From: Rhodobacteraceae bacterium UBA6197
GTDB taxonomy: Bacteria > Pseudomonadota > Alphaproteobacteria > Rhodobacterales > Rhodobacteraceae
Length of the DNA stretch: 64,000 bases
Assembly: GCA_002422085.1 (NCBI GenBank)
Contig: DISZ01000008.1
Coordinates: 109,413 to 173,412 of the forward strand
Reading direction: 5' to 3'
In this document: positions 24,987 through 33,563 of the stretch, piece by piece
Position numbering within the stretch: the stretch's first letter is position 1
How the letters are laid out: each line of letters begins with the position of its first letter
Made by a program: the position numbers and the translations under genes
The notes under the pieces: model-generated
Seen by the model: the letters and a program-made list of their open reading frames with translations, nothing else
Databases searched by the model: none
Told to the model about the DNA's origin: nothing

Positions 24987-25265
24987 CTAAAGTTGTCTAA
25001 ATTTCTGAATGGCAGTGACTTTTAGTGCTGCTTCGCCATGTTTTGCGACTGCCTCGGTCCAGATTGCGAACTCTTCTTCTGACAGATCATAGCGCTCGAG
25101 GACCTCGGCCAAGGGAATCAACCCATAGGCAACGGCCCGCACCAGCACGGCTTTTCGGCTGGCCACCCAACGATGCGTTTCTTTCGGCGGCAAATCCGCA
25201 CGGGTCAGGACCGTGCCGTCGGGCAGCGTAACCGCCCTAGGTCCATCAACTTTTTTCAGATACAT
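24987..25265 (-). CDS. sciP: SciP-family (DUF1153) CtrA inhibitor
   Basis: A 92-residue helix-turn-helix protein with the DUF1153 signature: LPDGTVLTRADLPP, then RWVASRKAVLVRAVAYGLI, LERYDLSEEEFAIW and a C-terminal KVTAIQKFRQ. In Caulobacter SciP binds CtrA and blocks its activation of target promoters. The gene lies directly upstream of ctrA on the same strand with a 94-bp gap that contains a CtrA-like box, so regulator and inhibitor are physically paired here. AAGGGGGG precedes the ATG. Confidence 0.88.
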   Translation of the reverse strand: MYLKKVDGPRAVTLPDGTVLTRADLPPKETHRWVASRKAVLVRAVAYGLIPLAEVLERYDLSEEEFAIWTEAVAKHGEAALKVTAIQKFRQL

Positions 25266-25395
25266 GGGTACCCCCCTTGGACTTCACTGCCGCTACACTG
25301 CACATTCGCCCTTAACGGGGGGTGAAACGCGGGGTTGTGAGTGCCTTGCATTTTCCTATATTCCTGCCGACTTGGTTCACGAACGGACAACACTG

Positions 25396-26529
25396 ATGAA
25401 CATCCCGCTGAATTCCCTTGGCCTGCCCAAGGCCCCCGCCGACACCCGCGTGGTCGTGGCCATGTCCGGCGGCGTCGACAGCTCGGTCGTGGCGGCGATG
25501 CTGGCCGAAGAGGGCTATGACGTTGTCGGCGTGACCTTGCAGCTTTATGACCATGGGGCGGCGCTGGCAAAGAAGGGCGCCTGCTGCGCCGGGCAAGACA
25601 TTCATGATGCGCGCCGCGTGGCCGAAACGATGGGTTTTCCACATTATGTGCTGGATTATGAAAACACCTTCCGCGAGGCCGTGATCGACGAATTTGCCGA
25701 TGCCTACCTTGCGGGCGCAACCCCGGTGCCCTGTATCCGATGCAATGAACGGGTAAAATTCAAGGATCTTCTGGCGACGGCCAAGGATCTTGAGGCCGAT
25801 TGCATGGCCACCGGCCACTATATCCAGCGCAAGCTGGGCGAGAACGGCCCCGAACTGCACTCGGCTGCCGACCCGAACCGCGATCAGAGCTATTTCCTGT
25901 TTTCGACGACGCCAGAGCAGCTGGCTTTCTTGCGCTTTCCGCTGGGCCATCTGGCCTCCAAGGCAGAAACCCGCGCGCTGGCCACCAGATACGGGCTGGC
26001 GGTCGCGGACAAGCCCGACAGCCAAGATATCTGCTTTGTCCCGAACGGCAATTACGCGGCGGTGATTGAAAAATTGCGCCCCAATGCCGCCGAGCCTGGC
26101 GAGATCGTCGATCTCGACGGAAACGTGCTCGGGGGCCACAAGGGCGTAATCCACTATACCGTCGGTCAGCGCCGAGGCCTTGGCATCGGCGGGCTGGAAG
26201 ACCCGCTTTATGTCGTCAAGCTCGACCCCGACACGCGCCGCGTTGTCGTCGGCCCGAAAGAGGCGCTCTTGACCCGCGTGGTGCCGCTGCGCGAAATCAA
26301 CTGGCTGGGCGATGAGCCTTTTGAGAGCCGCACGCAATGGCCAGTTCTCGTGCGGGTCCGCTCGACCCGACCGCCGCGCGAAGCGGTGATCCGCCCGCTA
26401 TCGGCGACAGAGGCCGAGGTCGAACTGCTGAACCCGGAGGAAGGCGTCAGCCCCGGGCAGGCCTGCGTTTTCTACTCTCCCGACAGCACCCGAATTCTGG
26501 GCGGCGGCTGGATCTGGAAGGGCCTCTGA
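25396..26529 (+). CDS. mnmA: tRNA 2-thiouridine(34) synthase MnmA
   Basis: A 377-residue enzyme that thiolates U34 of Lys, Glu and Gln tRNAs. The PP-loop AMSGGVDSSVVAAML is near the N-terminus; catalytic cysteines lie in GACCAG and PVPCIRCNERVKF, and DSQDICFVP and HYTVGQRRGLGIGG are typical. The ATG at 25396 matches family starts; the frame is open further upstream but crosses the divergent sciP promoter. Followed by a long palindromic repeat. Confidence 0.95.
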   Translation: MNIPLNSLGLPKAPADTRVVVAMSGGVDSSVVAAMLAEEGYDVVGVTLQLYDHGAALAKKGACCAGQDIHDARRVAETMGFPHYVLDYENTFREAVIDEFADAYLAGATPVPCIRCNERVKFKDLLATAKDLEADCMATGHYIQRKLGENGPELHSAADPNRDQSYFLFSTTPEQLAFLRFPLGHLASKAETRALATRYGLAVADKPDSQDICFVPNGNYAAVIEKLRPNAAEPGEIVDLDGNVLGGHKGVIHYTVGQRRGLGIGGLEDPLYVVKLDPDTRRVVVGPKEALLTRVVPLREINWLGDEPFESRTQWPVLVRVRSTRPPREAVIRPLSATEAEVELLNPEEGVSPGQACVFYSPDSTRILGGGWIWKGL

Positions 26530-26530
26530 C

Positions 26531-26612
26531 TTCTTTTTGGTAGAAATACTCCCGCCGGAGGCGAACCCCAGCCGAGTGGAGCCTCCGGCGGGAGTATTTT
26601 CGCCAAAAAGAA
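26531..26612. repeat. Palindromic intergenic element between convergent genes
   Basis: Arms 26531-26562 and 26581-26612 are complementary at 29 of 32 positions with an 18-nt loop. The arm reads TTCTTTTTGG, three variable bases, AAATACTCCCGCCGGAGGC. It sits between mnmA and lpxB and can act as a bidirectional terminator. Same family as the elements at 13.5 and 18.7 kb. Confidence 0.85.
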
Positions 26613-26617
26613 GCCGA

Positions 26618-27781
26618 TCAGCCTTTGTCCAAGACCCGAAGGACCGAGCGCGCGGCGCGCAGACCGGGGGCCTCGGCGCCTGCCCCCAGACGCTGCATGG
26701 TCAGGCGCATCGCCGCGAGCTGTTCGGCACGGGGGGCCGGATCTTCCAGCAACCGCAACAGCTCGGCCGAAATCGGGCCGGGGCGGCAGTTGCGACCCAG
26801 AAACTCGGGGATGGCGCGGGTTTGCGAGACGAGGTTGACCAGCGTGACCGTATCGATCTTCAGCATCCAGCCGATCAGCAGGCGGCTGAGCGGCGCCATG
26901 TCATAGGCAATGACCATTGGCGTCTGATTGGCGGCAAGTTCGAGGCTGACGGTGCCACTGGCTGCCAGTGCGAGGTTGGCGGCCGCAAAGGCGGCGCGTT
27001 TCTCGGCGACATCTTCAACCACGATCGGCGGCACCGGCCAGCGCGCGGCCATGGCGCGGATCATCGGCGCGACGCCGCGCACCGTGGGCACCACCACGCG
27101 GATATCGGGTTCGCGGTCGCGCAGTCGCATCAGCGCTTCGTCAAAGCGGGGCGCAAGGCGGCCGACCTCGCCCGGACGCGATCCGGGCAGGCACAGCACC
27201 AGCGGCTGATCGGGGCCGATCATATGCGTCTCGCGAAAGGCGGCGGCCTCGGCGGCGCTGGCCAGAGGTTCGGCCACGACCGGGTGGCCGACGAAATCCG
27301 AGGTCATCCCCGCCGCTTGCATCAACTCCGGCTCGAACGGCAAAAGCGCCAGAACATGATCAATCACCCGAGCCATCCTTGCCGCGCGCCCGGGACGCCA
27401 GGCCCAGACCGAAGGCGCGACATAGTGGATTGTTTTCAACTCCGGATTGGCCACCCGTGCCAGACGTGCGACGCGCAGGCAGAAATCGGGGCTGTCGATG
27501 GTGATCAGCGCATCCGGGGCAAGGGCGCGGATCGACTCGGCCGATTGCGCGATCCGGCGTTTGAGGGCGCGGTATTTCGGCAGCACCTCGGCCAGCCCCA
27601 TGACCGACAGCTCTTCCATCGGGAACAGGCTGACGAGGCCCTCGGCCTCCATCAACGGGCCGCCGACACCGTGGAACTCGACCCACTCGGGCACGAGCTG
27701 CTTCAGCCCCGCCATCAACGCGGCCCCCAGCTTGTCGCCCGAGGCCTCACCCGCGATCAAAAACAGCTTTAGCGGGCCCAT
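26618..27781 (-). CDS. lpxB: Lipid-A-disaccharide synthase
   Basis: A 387-residue GT19 enzyme that joins UDP-diacylglucosamine and lipid X. Visible motifs are AGEASGDKLGAALM at the N-terminus, VEFHGVGGPLME, and LCLPGSRPGEVGRL. Last gene of the minus-strand envelope cluster; it starts 13 bp inside lpxI. A palindromic repeat lies after its stop. Confidence 0.95.
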   Translation of the reverse strand: MGPLKLFLIAGEASGDKLGAALMAGLKQLVPEWVEFHGVGGPLMEAEGLVSLFPMEELSVMGLAEVLPKYRALKRRIAQSAESIRALAPDALITIDSPDFCLRVARLARVANPELKTIHYVAPSVWAWRPGRAARMARVIDHVLALLPFEPELMQAAGMTSDFVGHPVVAEPLASAAEAAAFRETHMIGPDQPLVLCLPGSRPGEVGRLAPRFDEALMRLRDREPDIRVVVPTVRGVAPMIRAMAARWPVPPIVVEDVAEKRAAFAAANLALAASGTVSLELAANQTPMVIAYDMAPLSRLLIGWMLKIDTVTLVNLVSQTRAIPEFLGRNCRPGPISAELLRLLEDPAPRAEQLAAMRLTMQRLGAGAEAPGLRAARSVLRVLDKG

Positions 27782-28575
27782 AGGAACAGGCCCCGTTCCC
27801 TTGCGGCGGCCAAGGTGGCGTCGCGATCCAGCAACAGCACGCCCCCCGCCTCCCAGGCGATCCCGGCAAGACCGGCGGCGGCGGCATGGGCCACCGTATC
27901 AGGGCCAAGGGCAGGCAGGTCGATACGGCGGTCCTGACCCGGTTTGGGGGCCTTGTAGAACACCCCGCGCGCGCCGTTCGGATCGGGGCGCAGCGCGTGA
28001 TGCAGGGCGGCGAATTCCAGCATCGCGTCAGTGCCGGGCAGCGCCTCGACAGCAAGGCACAGCCCCTGCGCCACCACCGCCCCCTGCCCCACATCCACCG
28101 CCCCCAGCGCCGCGACAATGGCGGCGGCACGCAGCACGTCGGCGGTGTCGGCCTCGGACGGGGCACCGGTCAGCACGCCCGGCCCCGGCACCAGACCGGG
28201 GGCGATCTGCTCGGCCCCCACCACCACCAGATCCCATTCCTCAAAGATCGCGATCACCTCGCGCAGCGTCGCGTCATCGCCGGCCTGCAGCGCCGCCAGC
28301 AGGCGCGGCACCAGCGTCGCGGTGCGCGGGTCGAACAGTTCTGGGTCAAGCTGTGGACGGCGCATCGCCCCGGCAAAGACCACGCGGCGCACGCCGCGCG
28401 CCACCAGCCTCTCCAGAAACGGCACCAGCCGTTCCACCCGAAACCGAAGCGGATCAACCCCCGGCACCGCCGAGGCAAAGCCCTCCATTTCGCACAAGAC
28501 CCACTCGCCGGTCATCGCCGCCGCCAGCAGTGCCGGCAGCGCCCCGGTTCCGGCGATCAGCGCGGTCGTGCTCAT
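27769..28575 (-). CDS. lpxI: UDP-2,3-diacylglucosamine pyrophosphatase LpxI
   Basis: A 268-residue LpxI-family (DUF1009) enzyme that hydrolyses UDP-diacylglucosamine to lipid X, replacing LpxH in alphaproteobacteria. Features are IAGTGALPALLA at the N-terminus, FAGAMRRPQLD, DLVVVGAEQIAPGLV and the C-terminal Asp-rich GVLLLDRDATL. The ATG at 28575 overlaps the lpxA stop; an upstream reading would run into lpxA. Confidence 0.93.
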   Translation of the reverse strand: MSTTALIAGTGALPALLAAAMTGEWVLCEMEGFASAVPGVDPLRFRVERLVPFLERLVARGVRRVVFAGAMRRPQLDPELFDPRTATLVPRLLAALQAGDDATLREVIAIFEEWDLVVVGAEQIAPGLVPGPGVLTGAPSEADTADVLRAAAIVAALGAVDVGQGAVVAQGLCLAVEALPGTDAMLEFAALHHALRPDPNGARGVFYKAPKPGQDRRIDLPALGPDTVAHAAAAGLAGIAWEAGGVLLLDRDATLAAARERGLFLWAR

Positions 28576-29378
28576 CGCGGGGTCAGGAAGGAGCGGTCCG
28601 ACGGCCCCAGAATGAAATCGAGCACTTCGCGCACATAGGCGCTTTGGGCGGCGGCCTCGGACGGCTCGTCCAGCAAACGGCGCGCGCTGTCGCGGAAATT
28701 GCCCTCGGACAGCGCCATATAGACATCGCGCAGCGCCGAGATCTCGGACCGGGCGACGCCGCGCCGCTTCAGCCCGACAAGATTGAGCCCCTCGAGCTGG
28801 CCACGCGGACCCTGCACCAGACCATGCGGGATCACATCCGCCGTCACCATCGACAGCGCGCCGATGATCGCGCCATGGCCGATGCGCACCCATTGATGCA
28901 CCCCCGAAAGCCCGCCGACGATCACCTCGTCTTCCAGCACGCAGTGCCCGGCCACGGCGGCGTTGTTGACCAGGATCACCCGGTTGCCGATCAGGCAGTC
29001 ATGCGCGACATGGCTGCCCGCCATCAGCAGGCAATCATCGCCGACCCGCGTGACATAGCCGCCGCCTTCGGTGCCGGTGTTGATCGTCACATGTTCACGG
29101 ATCCGGTTGCGCGCGCCGATCTCAAGCCGGCTTTTCTCGCCCTGAAACTTGAGGTCCTGAGGGATCTCGCCGATCGTAGCGAAGGGAAACACCACCGTTT
29201 CGGCGCCGATCACCGTGGCCCCGGTAATCACCGCATGGGATTTGATCCAGACCCGTGAACCCAGACGGACCTCGGGTCCGATCAGGCAAAACGGCCCGAT
29301 CCGGCACCCCGCGCCGATCTGGGCACCCGGCTCGATAACGGCAGAGGGGTGGATCTCGGCGCTGGGGTCAATGTCCAT
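28572..29378 (-). CDS. lpxA: UDP-N-acetylglucosamine acyltransferase
   Basis: First enzyme of lipid A synthesis; a 268-residue left-handed beta-helix with hexapeptide repeats starting at HPSAVIEPGAQIGAGCRIG. The catalytic His is in GSHVAHDCLIGN and the acyl-chain ruler region follows in GGLSGVHQWVRIG. Lies three bases after fabZ and overlaps lpxI. Confidence 0.96.
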   Translation of the reverse strand: MDIDPSAEIHPSAVIEPGAQIGAGCRIGPFCLIGPEVRLGSRVWIKSHAVITGATVIGAETVVFPFATIGEIPQDLKFQGEKSRLEIGARNRIREHVTINTGTEGGGYVTRVGDDCLLMAGSHVAHDCLIGNRVILVNNAAVAGHCVLEDEVIVGGLSGVHQWVRIGHGAIIGALSMVTADVIPHGLVQGPRGQLEGLNLVGLKRRGVARSEISALRDVYMALSEGNFRDSARRLLDEPSEAAAQSAYVREVLDFILGPSDRSFLTPR

Positions 29379-29381
29379 GGC

Positions 29382-29843
29382 CTAGCCCTGCAAATCCATC
29401 ATGGCGGTGAACTCGGCCTGCGCGGCCAGTTGCCCTTCGACAAAGGCCTGCCCCTCGAATTTCCAGATCTTGCCGCCGCCGCGCTTGACGGTGACATGCA
29501 GTTCCAGCACGTCGCCCGGCACCACCTTGCGGCGGAATTTGCACGCATCGATGCCCATGAAATAGGTCAGCAACGGTTTGTCGATCACATTGAGGCTGAT
29601 GCCCACAACCACCGCCGAGGTCTGCGCCATCGCCTCGACGATCGTCACCCCCGGCATGATCGGCATATCCGGGAAATGGCCTTGGAAATGCGGCTCGTTG
29701 CAGGTGACGTTCTTGATCCCCACCGCCGATTTGAACGGCACGATGTCGCGCACCTTGTCGATCAGCAAGAACGGGTAGCGGTGCGGAATGATCCGCTTGA
29801 TCAGGCTCAGGTCAGCGTCGGTATGAGGGGCTGGCTCGGACAT
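29382..29843 (-). CDS. fabZ: 3-hydroxyacyl-ACP dehydratase FabZ
   Basis: A 153-residue hot-dog-fold dehydratase of fatty acid elongation. Motifs are IIPHRYPFLLID with the catalytic His, and HFPDMPIMPGVTIVEAMAQ with the catalytic Glu. I start it at the ATG at 29843, preceded by AAAAGGAA. The frame stays open 41 more codons upstream, to near the skp stop, and would encode a Lys/Ala/Pro-rich extension with a 7-residue duplication; use of that extension is uncertain. Confidence 0.93.
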   Translation of the reverse strand: MSEPAPHTDADLSLIKRIIPHRYPFLLIDKVRDIVPFKSAVGIKNVTCNEPHFQGHFPDMPIMPGVTIVEAMAQTSAVVVGISLNVIDKPLLTYFMGIDACKFRRKVVPGDVLELHVTVKRGGGKIWKFEGQAFVEGQLAAQAEFTAMMDLQG

Positions 29844-29853
29844 TGGATTCCTT

Positions 29854-29895
29854 TTCTTGGCCGCGGGGCCCTTGTTCTTGGCCGCGGGGCCCTTG
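29854..29895. repeat. 21-bp perfect tandem duplication upstream of fabZ
   Basis: Two identical 21-bp copies at 29854-29874 and 29875-29895 (each beginning TTCTTGGCCGCGGGG) lie between skp and fabZ. Being 21 bp, the duplication keeps the frame and repeats the residues KGPAAKN in the possible N-terminal extension of FabZ. Confidence 0.9.
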
Positions 29896-29975
29896 GCAGC
29901 AGACTTTGCGCCCGGCTTCGGGCGCCCGGCTTTGGTCTTGCTAGCAACGCCAGCCCGGCTTGGCAAGAAGTCGGC

Positions 29976-30704
29976 TTAGTTACCGCTACCTTCAGGCTGC
30001 GGCGCGGGGGCCTCGACCGGAGGCAAAGGCGCGGGAACGTCAGGGGTTTTCGGCGCGCTGTCGTCGGGCGCATTCGGCACGCTCTGGCTGCCATCGCCCA
30101 AGGCGGTATCGACGCGGCTGCCCAGATCCTCGGTCACGTCAATCTCCTTGGCGCCGCGAATGATGACCCGGCGGTCCAGAATCGCCACCGCGCCGCGGGC
30201 GCGCAGCACATCGTCCAGCAACGGAAAAGCCGCCTCGATAAAGGCCTGACGTTCGTCGTCGCGACGCCGTGCGAGGTCGCGGGCCTTGGCTTCTTGCGCC
30301 GCGCGGATCCCGACCACGCGGCGATCAAAGGCATCCGCCTCGGCGCGAAAATCCTCGGGGGTCATGTTGGCGCGGCGCTCGGTCAGGGATTTTTCCTCGG
30401 CCACCAGACCTTCGGCGATGCGGCTGTTTTCGGTGGCCAACCTGGCCGAGGCGGCGCTGGCCTCGGCAGTGACCCGCGCGCCCCAAAGCGAGCGGTCATA
30501 AAGCCGTTCCCAATCCAGCGTCAGAATTGGGCTGGGCACCAGAATCACGTTGTCGTCGCCCGGCTTCGCCACAGGGTCCGCAGCGGTGGCCTGGGCGGGG
30601 GTCGCGGGGGCTTCGGGGGCGGTGGTCGCATCTTGCGCGCACACCGCCCCCGCCGCCGTGATCCCTGCCAATAGCGCCAGCAAACGGGCCGCGCACATCG
30701 TCAT
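29976..30704 (-). CDS. skp: OmpH/Skp-family periplasmic chaperone
   Basis: A 242-residue exported protein. A signal peptide (LLALLAGITAAGAVCAQ) is followed by a Pro/Ala-rich segment, the Skp motif region (ILTLDWERLYDRSLWG), a charged coiled-coil with many Arg/Glu/Ala, and a Pro-rich tail. Skp holds unfolded outer-membrane proteins. It is longer than E. coli Skp because of the low-complexity ends. The start lies two bases after the bamA stop. Confidence 0.88.
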   Translation of the reverse strand: MTMCAARLLALLAGITAAGAVCAQDATTAPEAPATPAQATAADPVAKPGDDNVILVPSPILTLDWERLYDRSLWGARVTAEASAASARLATENSRIAEGLVAEEKSLTERRANMTPEDFRAEADAFDRRVVGIRAAQEAKARDLARRRDDERQAFIEAAFPLLDDVLRARGAVAILDRRVIIRGAKEIDVTEDLGSRVDTALGDGSQSVPNAPDDSAPKTPDVPAPLPPVEAPAPQPEGSGN

Positions 30705-30706
30705 CG

Positions 30707-33151
30707 TCAGAACTTGGTCGAGATGGTCAGATCGAAGTTTTGTTCTTTGTCGTAATCTTCCTTGGCCAGCGCCTTGGAAAAGTTGAACCGAAGCGGGCCG
30801 AGACCCGTGGTCCAGAACAGCGAAACCCCGATCGACGAGCGCCAATGCAGGCTGTCGTCGACTTCGCCCGCCTGCCCGGCCGTGTTGTCTAGCCCCCAGA
30901 CCGACCCGACATCCATGAAGACACCACCCGTCATGCCATATTCCTCGGGCAGGCCGATCGGGAATTCGGCCTCGAAGCGCGCGACCGCAAAGTAATTGCC
31001 GCCAAGCGCGTCTTCGTTCGGGGCGCCAAGGTCGCGCGGGCCGATGCCGTTGTATTCAAAGCCGCGCATCTTGCCGTTGGCCGAAAAGCGGTTGGTGACG
31101 CGGCTGCTGCCGCTCAGCATGTGCAGCGCCCCCCCTTCAAGCTCGGCCCGCAGGGTCACGTCCTCTTTCAGCACCTTGGTGCTGAACGCCGCCCGCGCAT
31201 TCGAGGTCACGGCCTCGACATCGCCGCCCAGACCCGCAAAATCCTGACCGAAGCTCAACAGCAGGCGGTTGTTGGGGTTCAGCCCGTTCAGCTTGGTGTC
31301 GTAGGTATAGGTATAGCCAAGCGCCGAAGTCCACAGATCGCCACCGTTGAAATCATAGGCACAACTGCCATCCGTCGGCGCATCTTCGGATTCGCACACC
31401 AGAATGGGCGACGAGCCCTCATACACCGGATTGCCGTCGTCGTCGGTCACCGGAAGGCCATCATCATCCGTCGATTGCTGATACGGCACCAGGCCGTAAA
31501 GCCGGTCCTTCGACAGTTTGTAGCGCAGCTCCAGCCGGCCATTTTCCGATACCGGAAACTCGATCGCCGGCGACACCCCCATCATCCGCGTCGAATAGGA
31601 CGAGTTGTCGTTCTCGGAGGTGTTGTAATAGGTGTTGAACTTGAACTTCAGATCGCGGCCCAGAAAATAGGGTTCGATAAAGGTGATCGACGAATTGGCA
31701 TTGTCCGAGGCGGTCGCGACCGACACGCCCAGAAACTGCCCGCGGCCCAGGAAGTTGGCCTCTTGCAGCCCGACGTTGATCCCGAAACCCTGATCCGCGC
31801 CATAGCTCGCGCCGAAGGAAAGCGAGCCGGTGGGCTGCTCTTCGACGTTCACATCGACCACGACCTGATCGGAATTGGTGCCGGGACGGGCCTGCACATC
31901 GGCGTTGGAAAAGAACCCCAGCGCGCGAATCCGTTCGGCGGCATTGCGGATTTCGCGCGGGTTGAACGGGTCGCCCTCGACGGTGCGGAACTGGCGGCGC
32001 ACCACCCGGTCCAGCGTCGTGGTATTGCCCTCGATGTCGATCCGCTCGACAAAGACGCGCGGGCCACGGGTCAACGCAAATTCCAGATCCAGCGTCAGGT
32101 CGCGCTCGTTGCGGGTCAGGCGCGGTTCGACGCGCACGAAGTTCAGCCCCTTCTTGAGCGCAAGCCCCTCCATCCGGGTGATCGCATTGTCCACCGCCAG
32201 CGGCGAATAGGTCACGCCCGAGCGGATTCTCATCAGCTTTTCAAAATCGGCCGCATCGACGCCTTCGATTTCCGAGACGGTGGTGATCTTGCCGAATTTG
32301 AACTGCTGACCCTCGCGCACGTTGAAGGTCATGAAGAACGCATCGCGTTCGCGCGAAAGCTCGGATGCGACACCCGTCACCTGTGCATCGACATAGCCGC
32401 GCGAGTGGTAGAAATCCGTCAGCAACTGCTTGTCGAACTCGACCCGCTCTGCGACGAAGGTATCGCGCTGGATGAAGGTGCGCAGCAGCCCCGCCTGTTT
32501 GGTGTTGACCACCTGCCGCAGGCGGCGGTCGGAAAAGGCGCGGTTGCCGGTGAACGACAGGCGCTCCACCTCGGTCACCTTGCCTTCACGGATCTCGAAG
32601 GCCAGATCGACACGGTTGCCATCGCGACGGATCACCTTGGGATCCACGCTGGCGGCAAGGCGCCCCCCCGAGGCATAGGCCTCGACGATCTTGGCGGCAT
32701 CGGCCTCGGCGACGCTGGGCGAATAGACCCGGCGCGGCTGCGAACTGACCAGCCCGGCCAGAACATCGTCCTTGATCTTCCGGTTGCCCTCAAAGTTCAC
32801 GACGTTGATGGTGGGATATTCACGCACCGTGACGACCAGCGTGTTGCCCTTCGGCAAAATCTCGACGGATTCGAACAATCCCGAGCCTTGCAGCCGCTGA
32901 TAGGCATCGTTCAGCGCGCCGGCGGAAACCGTCTCGCCGCGACCGATTCCTGTGTAAGTCAGGATAGTTGCGGGTTCGATCCGCTCATTGCCGACGATCT
33001 GAATCTGGTCAAAGCGATAGCTTTGCGCCTGCGCGTTTCCGGCGGGGATCATCCAAGCCATTGCAAAGGCAAGAAAAACAAGCGCCGCACGCAATGTCCT
33101 GAAGAAGTGGCCAGTGTTTTCGCCCCGTCGTGCAAACCAGACCAGCATCAT
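30707..33151 (-). CDS. bamA: Outer membrane protein assembly factor BamA
   Basis: An 814-residue Omp85 protein that inserts beta-barrel proteins. A signal peptide ends near NAQAQS; five POTRA domains follow (from FDQIQIVGNERIEPATI), then a 16-strand barrel with a conserved FSKALAKEDYDKEQNFDL near the end and a terminal Phe. An acidic loop insertion (STDDDGLPVTDDDGNPVYEG) is visible in the barrel. GGGAGAAG precedes the ATG. Confidence 0.95.
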   Translation of the reverse strand: MMLVWFARRGENTGHFFRTLRAALVFLAFAMAWMIPAGNAQAQSYRFDQIQIVGNERIEPATILTYTGIGRGETVSAGALNDAYQRLQGSGLFESVEILPKGNTLVVTVREYPTINVVNFEGNRKIKDDVLAGLVSSQPRRVYSPSVAEADAAKIVEAYASGGRLAASVDPKVIRRDGNRVDLAFEIREGKVTEVERLSFTGNRAFSDRRLRQVVNTKQAGLLRTFIQRDTFVAERVEFDKQLLTDFYHSRGYVDAQVTGVASELSRERDAFFMTFNVREGQQFKFGKITTVSEIEGVDAADFEKLMRIRSGVTYSPLAVDNAITRMEGLALKKGLNFVRVEPRLTRNERDLTLDLEFALTRGPRVFVERIDIEGNTTTLDRVVRRQFRTVEGDPFNPREIRNAAERIRALGFFSNADVQARPGTNSDQVVVDVNVEEQPTGSLSFGASYGADQGFGINVGLQEANFLGRGQFLGVSVATASDNANSSITFIEPYFLGRDLKFKFNTYYNTSENDNSSYSTRMMGVSPAIEFPVSENGRLELRYKLSKDRLYGLVPYQQSTDDDGLPVTDDDGNPVYEGSSPILVCESEDAPTDGSCAYDFNGGDLWTSALGYTYTYDTKLNGLNPNNRLLLSFGQDFAGLGGDVEAVTSNARAAFSTKVLKEDVTLRAELEGGALHMLSGSSRVTNRFSANGKMRGFEYNGIGPRDLGAPNEDALGGNYFAVARFEAEFPIGLPEEYGMTGGVFMDVGSVWGLDNTAGQAGEVDDSLHWRSSIGVSLFWTTGLGPLRFNFSKALAKEDYDKEQNFDLTISTKF

Positions 33152-33286
33152 CTTCTCCCGCCCAAATCACTGTCGTTCCTGAAAACGTGACTACCGTTAA
33201 AGGGGGGGCTTGTCAAAAGCCCATGGGCAGATTGGACAGCAAGACAAGGGGGTCTGGCATGGCTGCAACGGCGCAGGCCGCGGGGA

Positions 33287-33457
33287 TCAGAGCTGGTTTT
33301 GCTCGGCCGGGTGCGGCGCGGTCATCTCGGCCAGCTGAATCCCGATGATACAGGCCCCCAGCAGCGCCACGACGATCGCCAGGGGAACCATGATCCGGTC
33401 CAGGGTCAGATCCATCACGACCGAGATCCCGCGGTAGCTGTTTGCGATCATTTCCAT
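33287..33457 (-). CDS. 56-residue membrane protein between rseP and bamA
   Basis: A small gene on the same strand as its neighbours. The product starts MEMIANSYRGISVVMDLTLD and has one strong hydrophobic helix (IMVPLAIVVALLGACIIGIQ), then a short polar tail ending ENQ-type residues (PAEQNQL). A G-rich stretch (GGGGGC) lies nine bases before the ATG. Coding is supported by even codon use and by position in the envelope operon; function unknown. A topology with the tail in the periplasm or cytoplasm cannot be told from sequence. Confidence 0.65.
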   Translation of the reverse strand: MEMIANSYRGISVVMDLTLDRIMVPLAIVVALLGACIIGIQLAEMTAPHPAEQNQL

Positions 33458-33563
33458 GGCTTCGCCCCCGTCAACACCGCGTCAGATTAAAGCCGGTTTG
33501 TGGCCAAAATTGGGCAAGCCGCGCCCGGCTGCCCGAATTTGCGCCGCTCTGGGGGCCGGCCAG

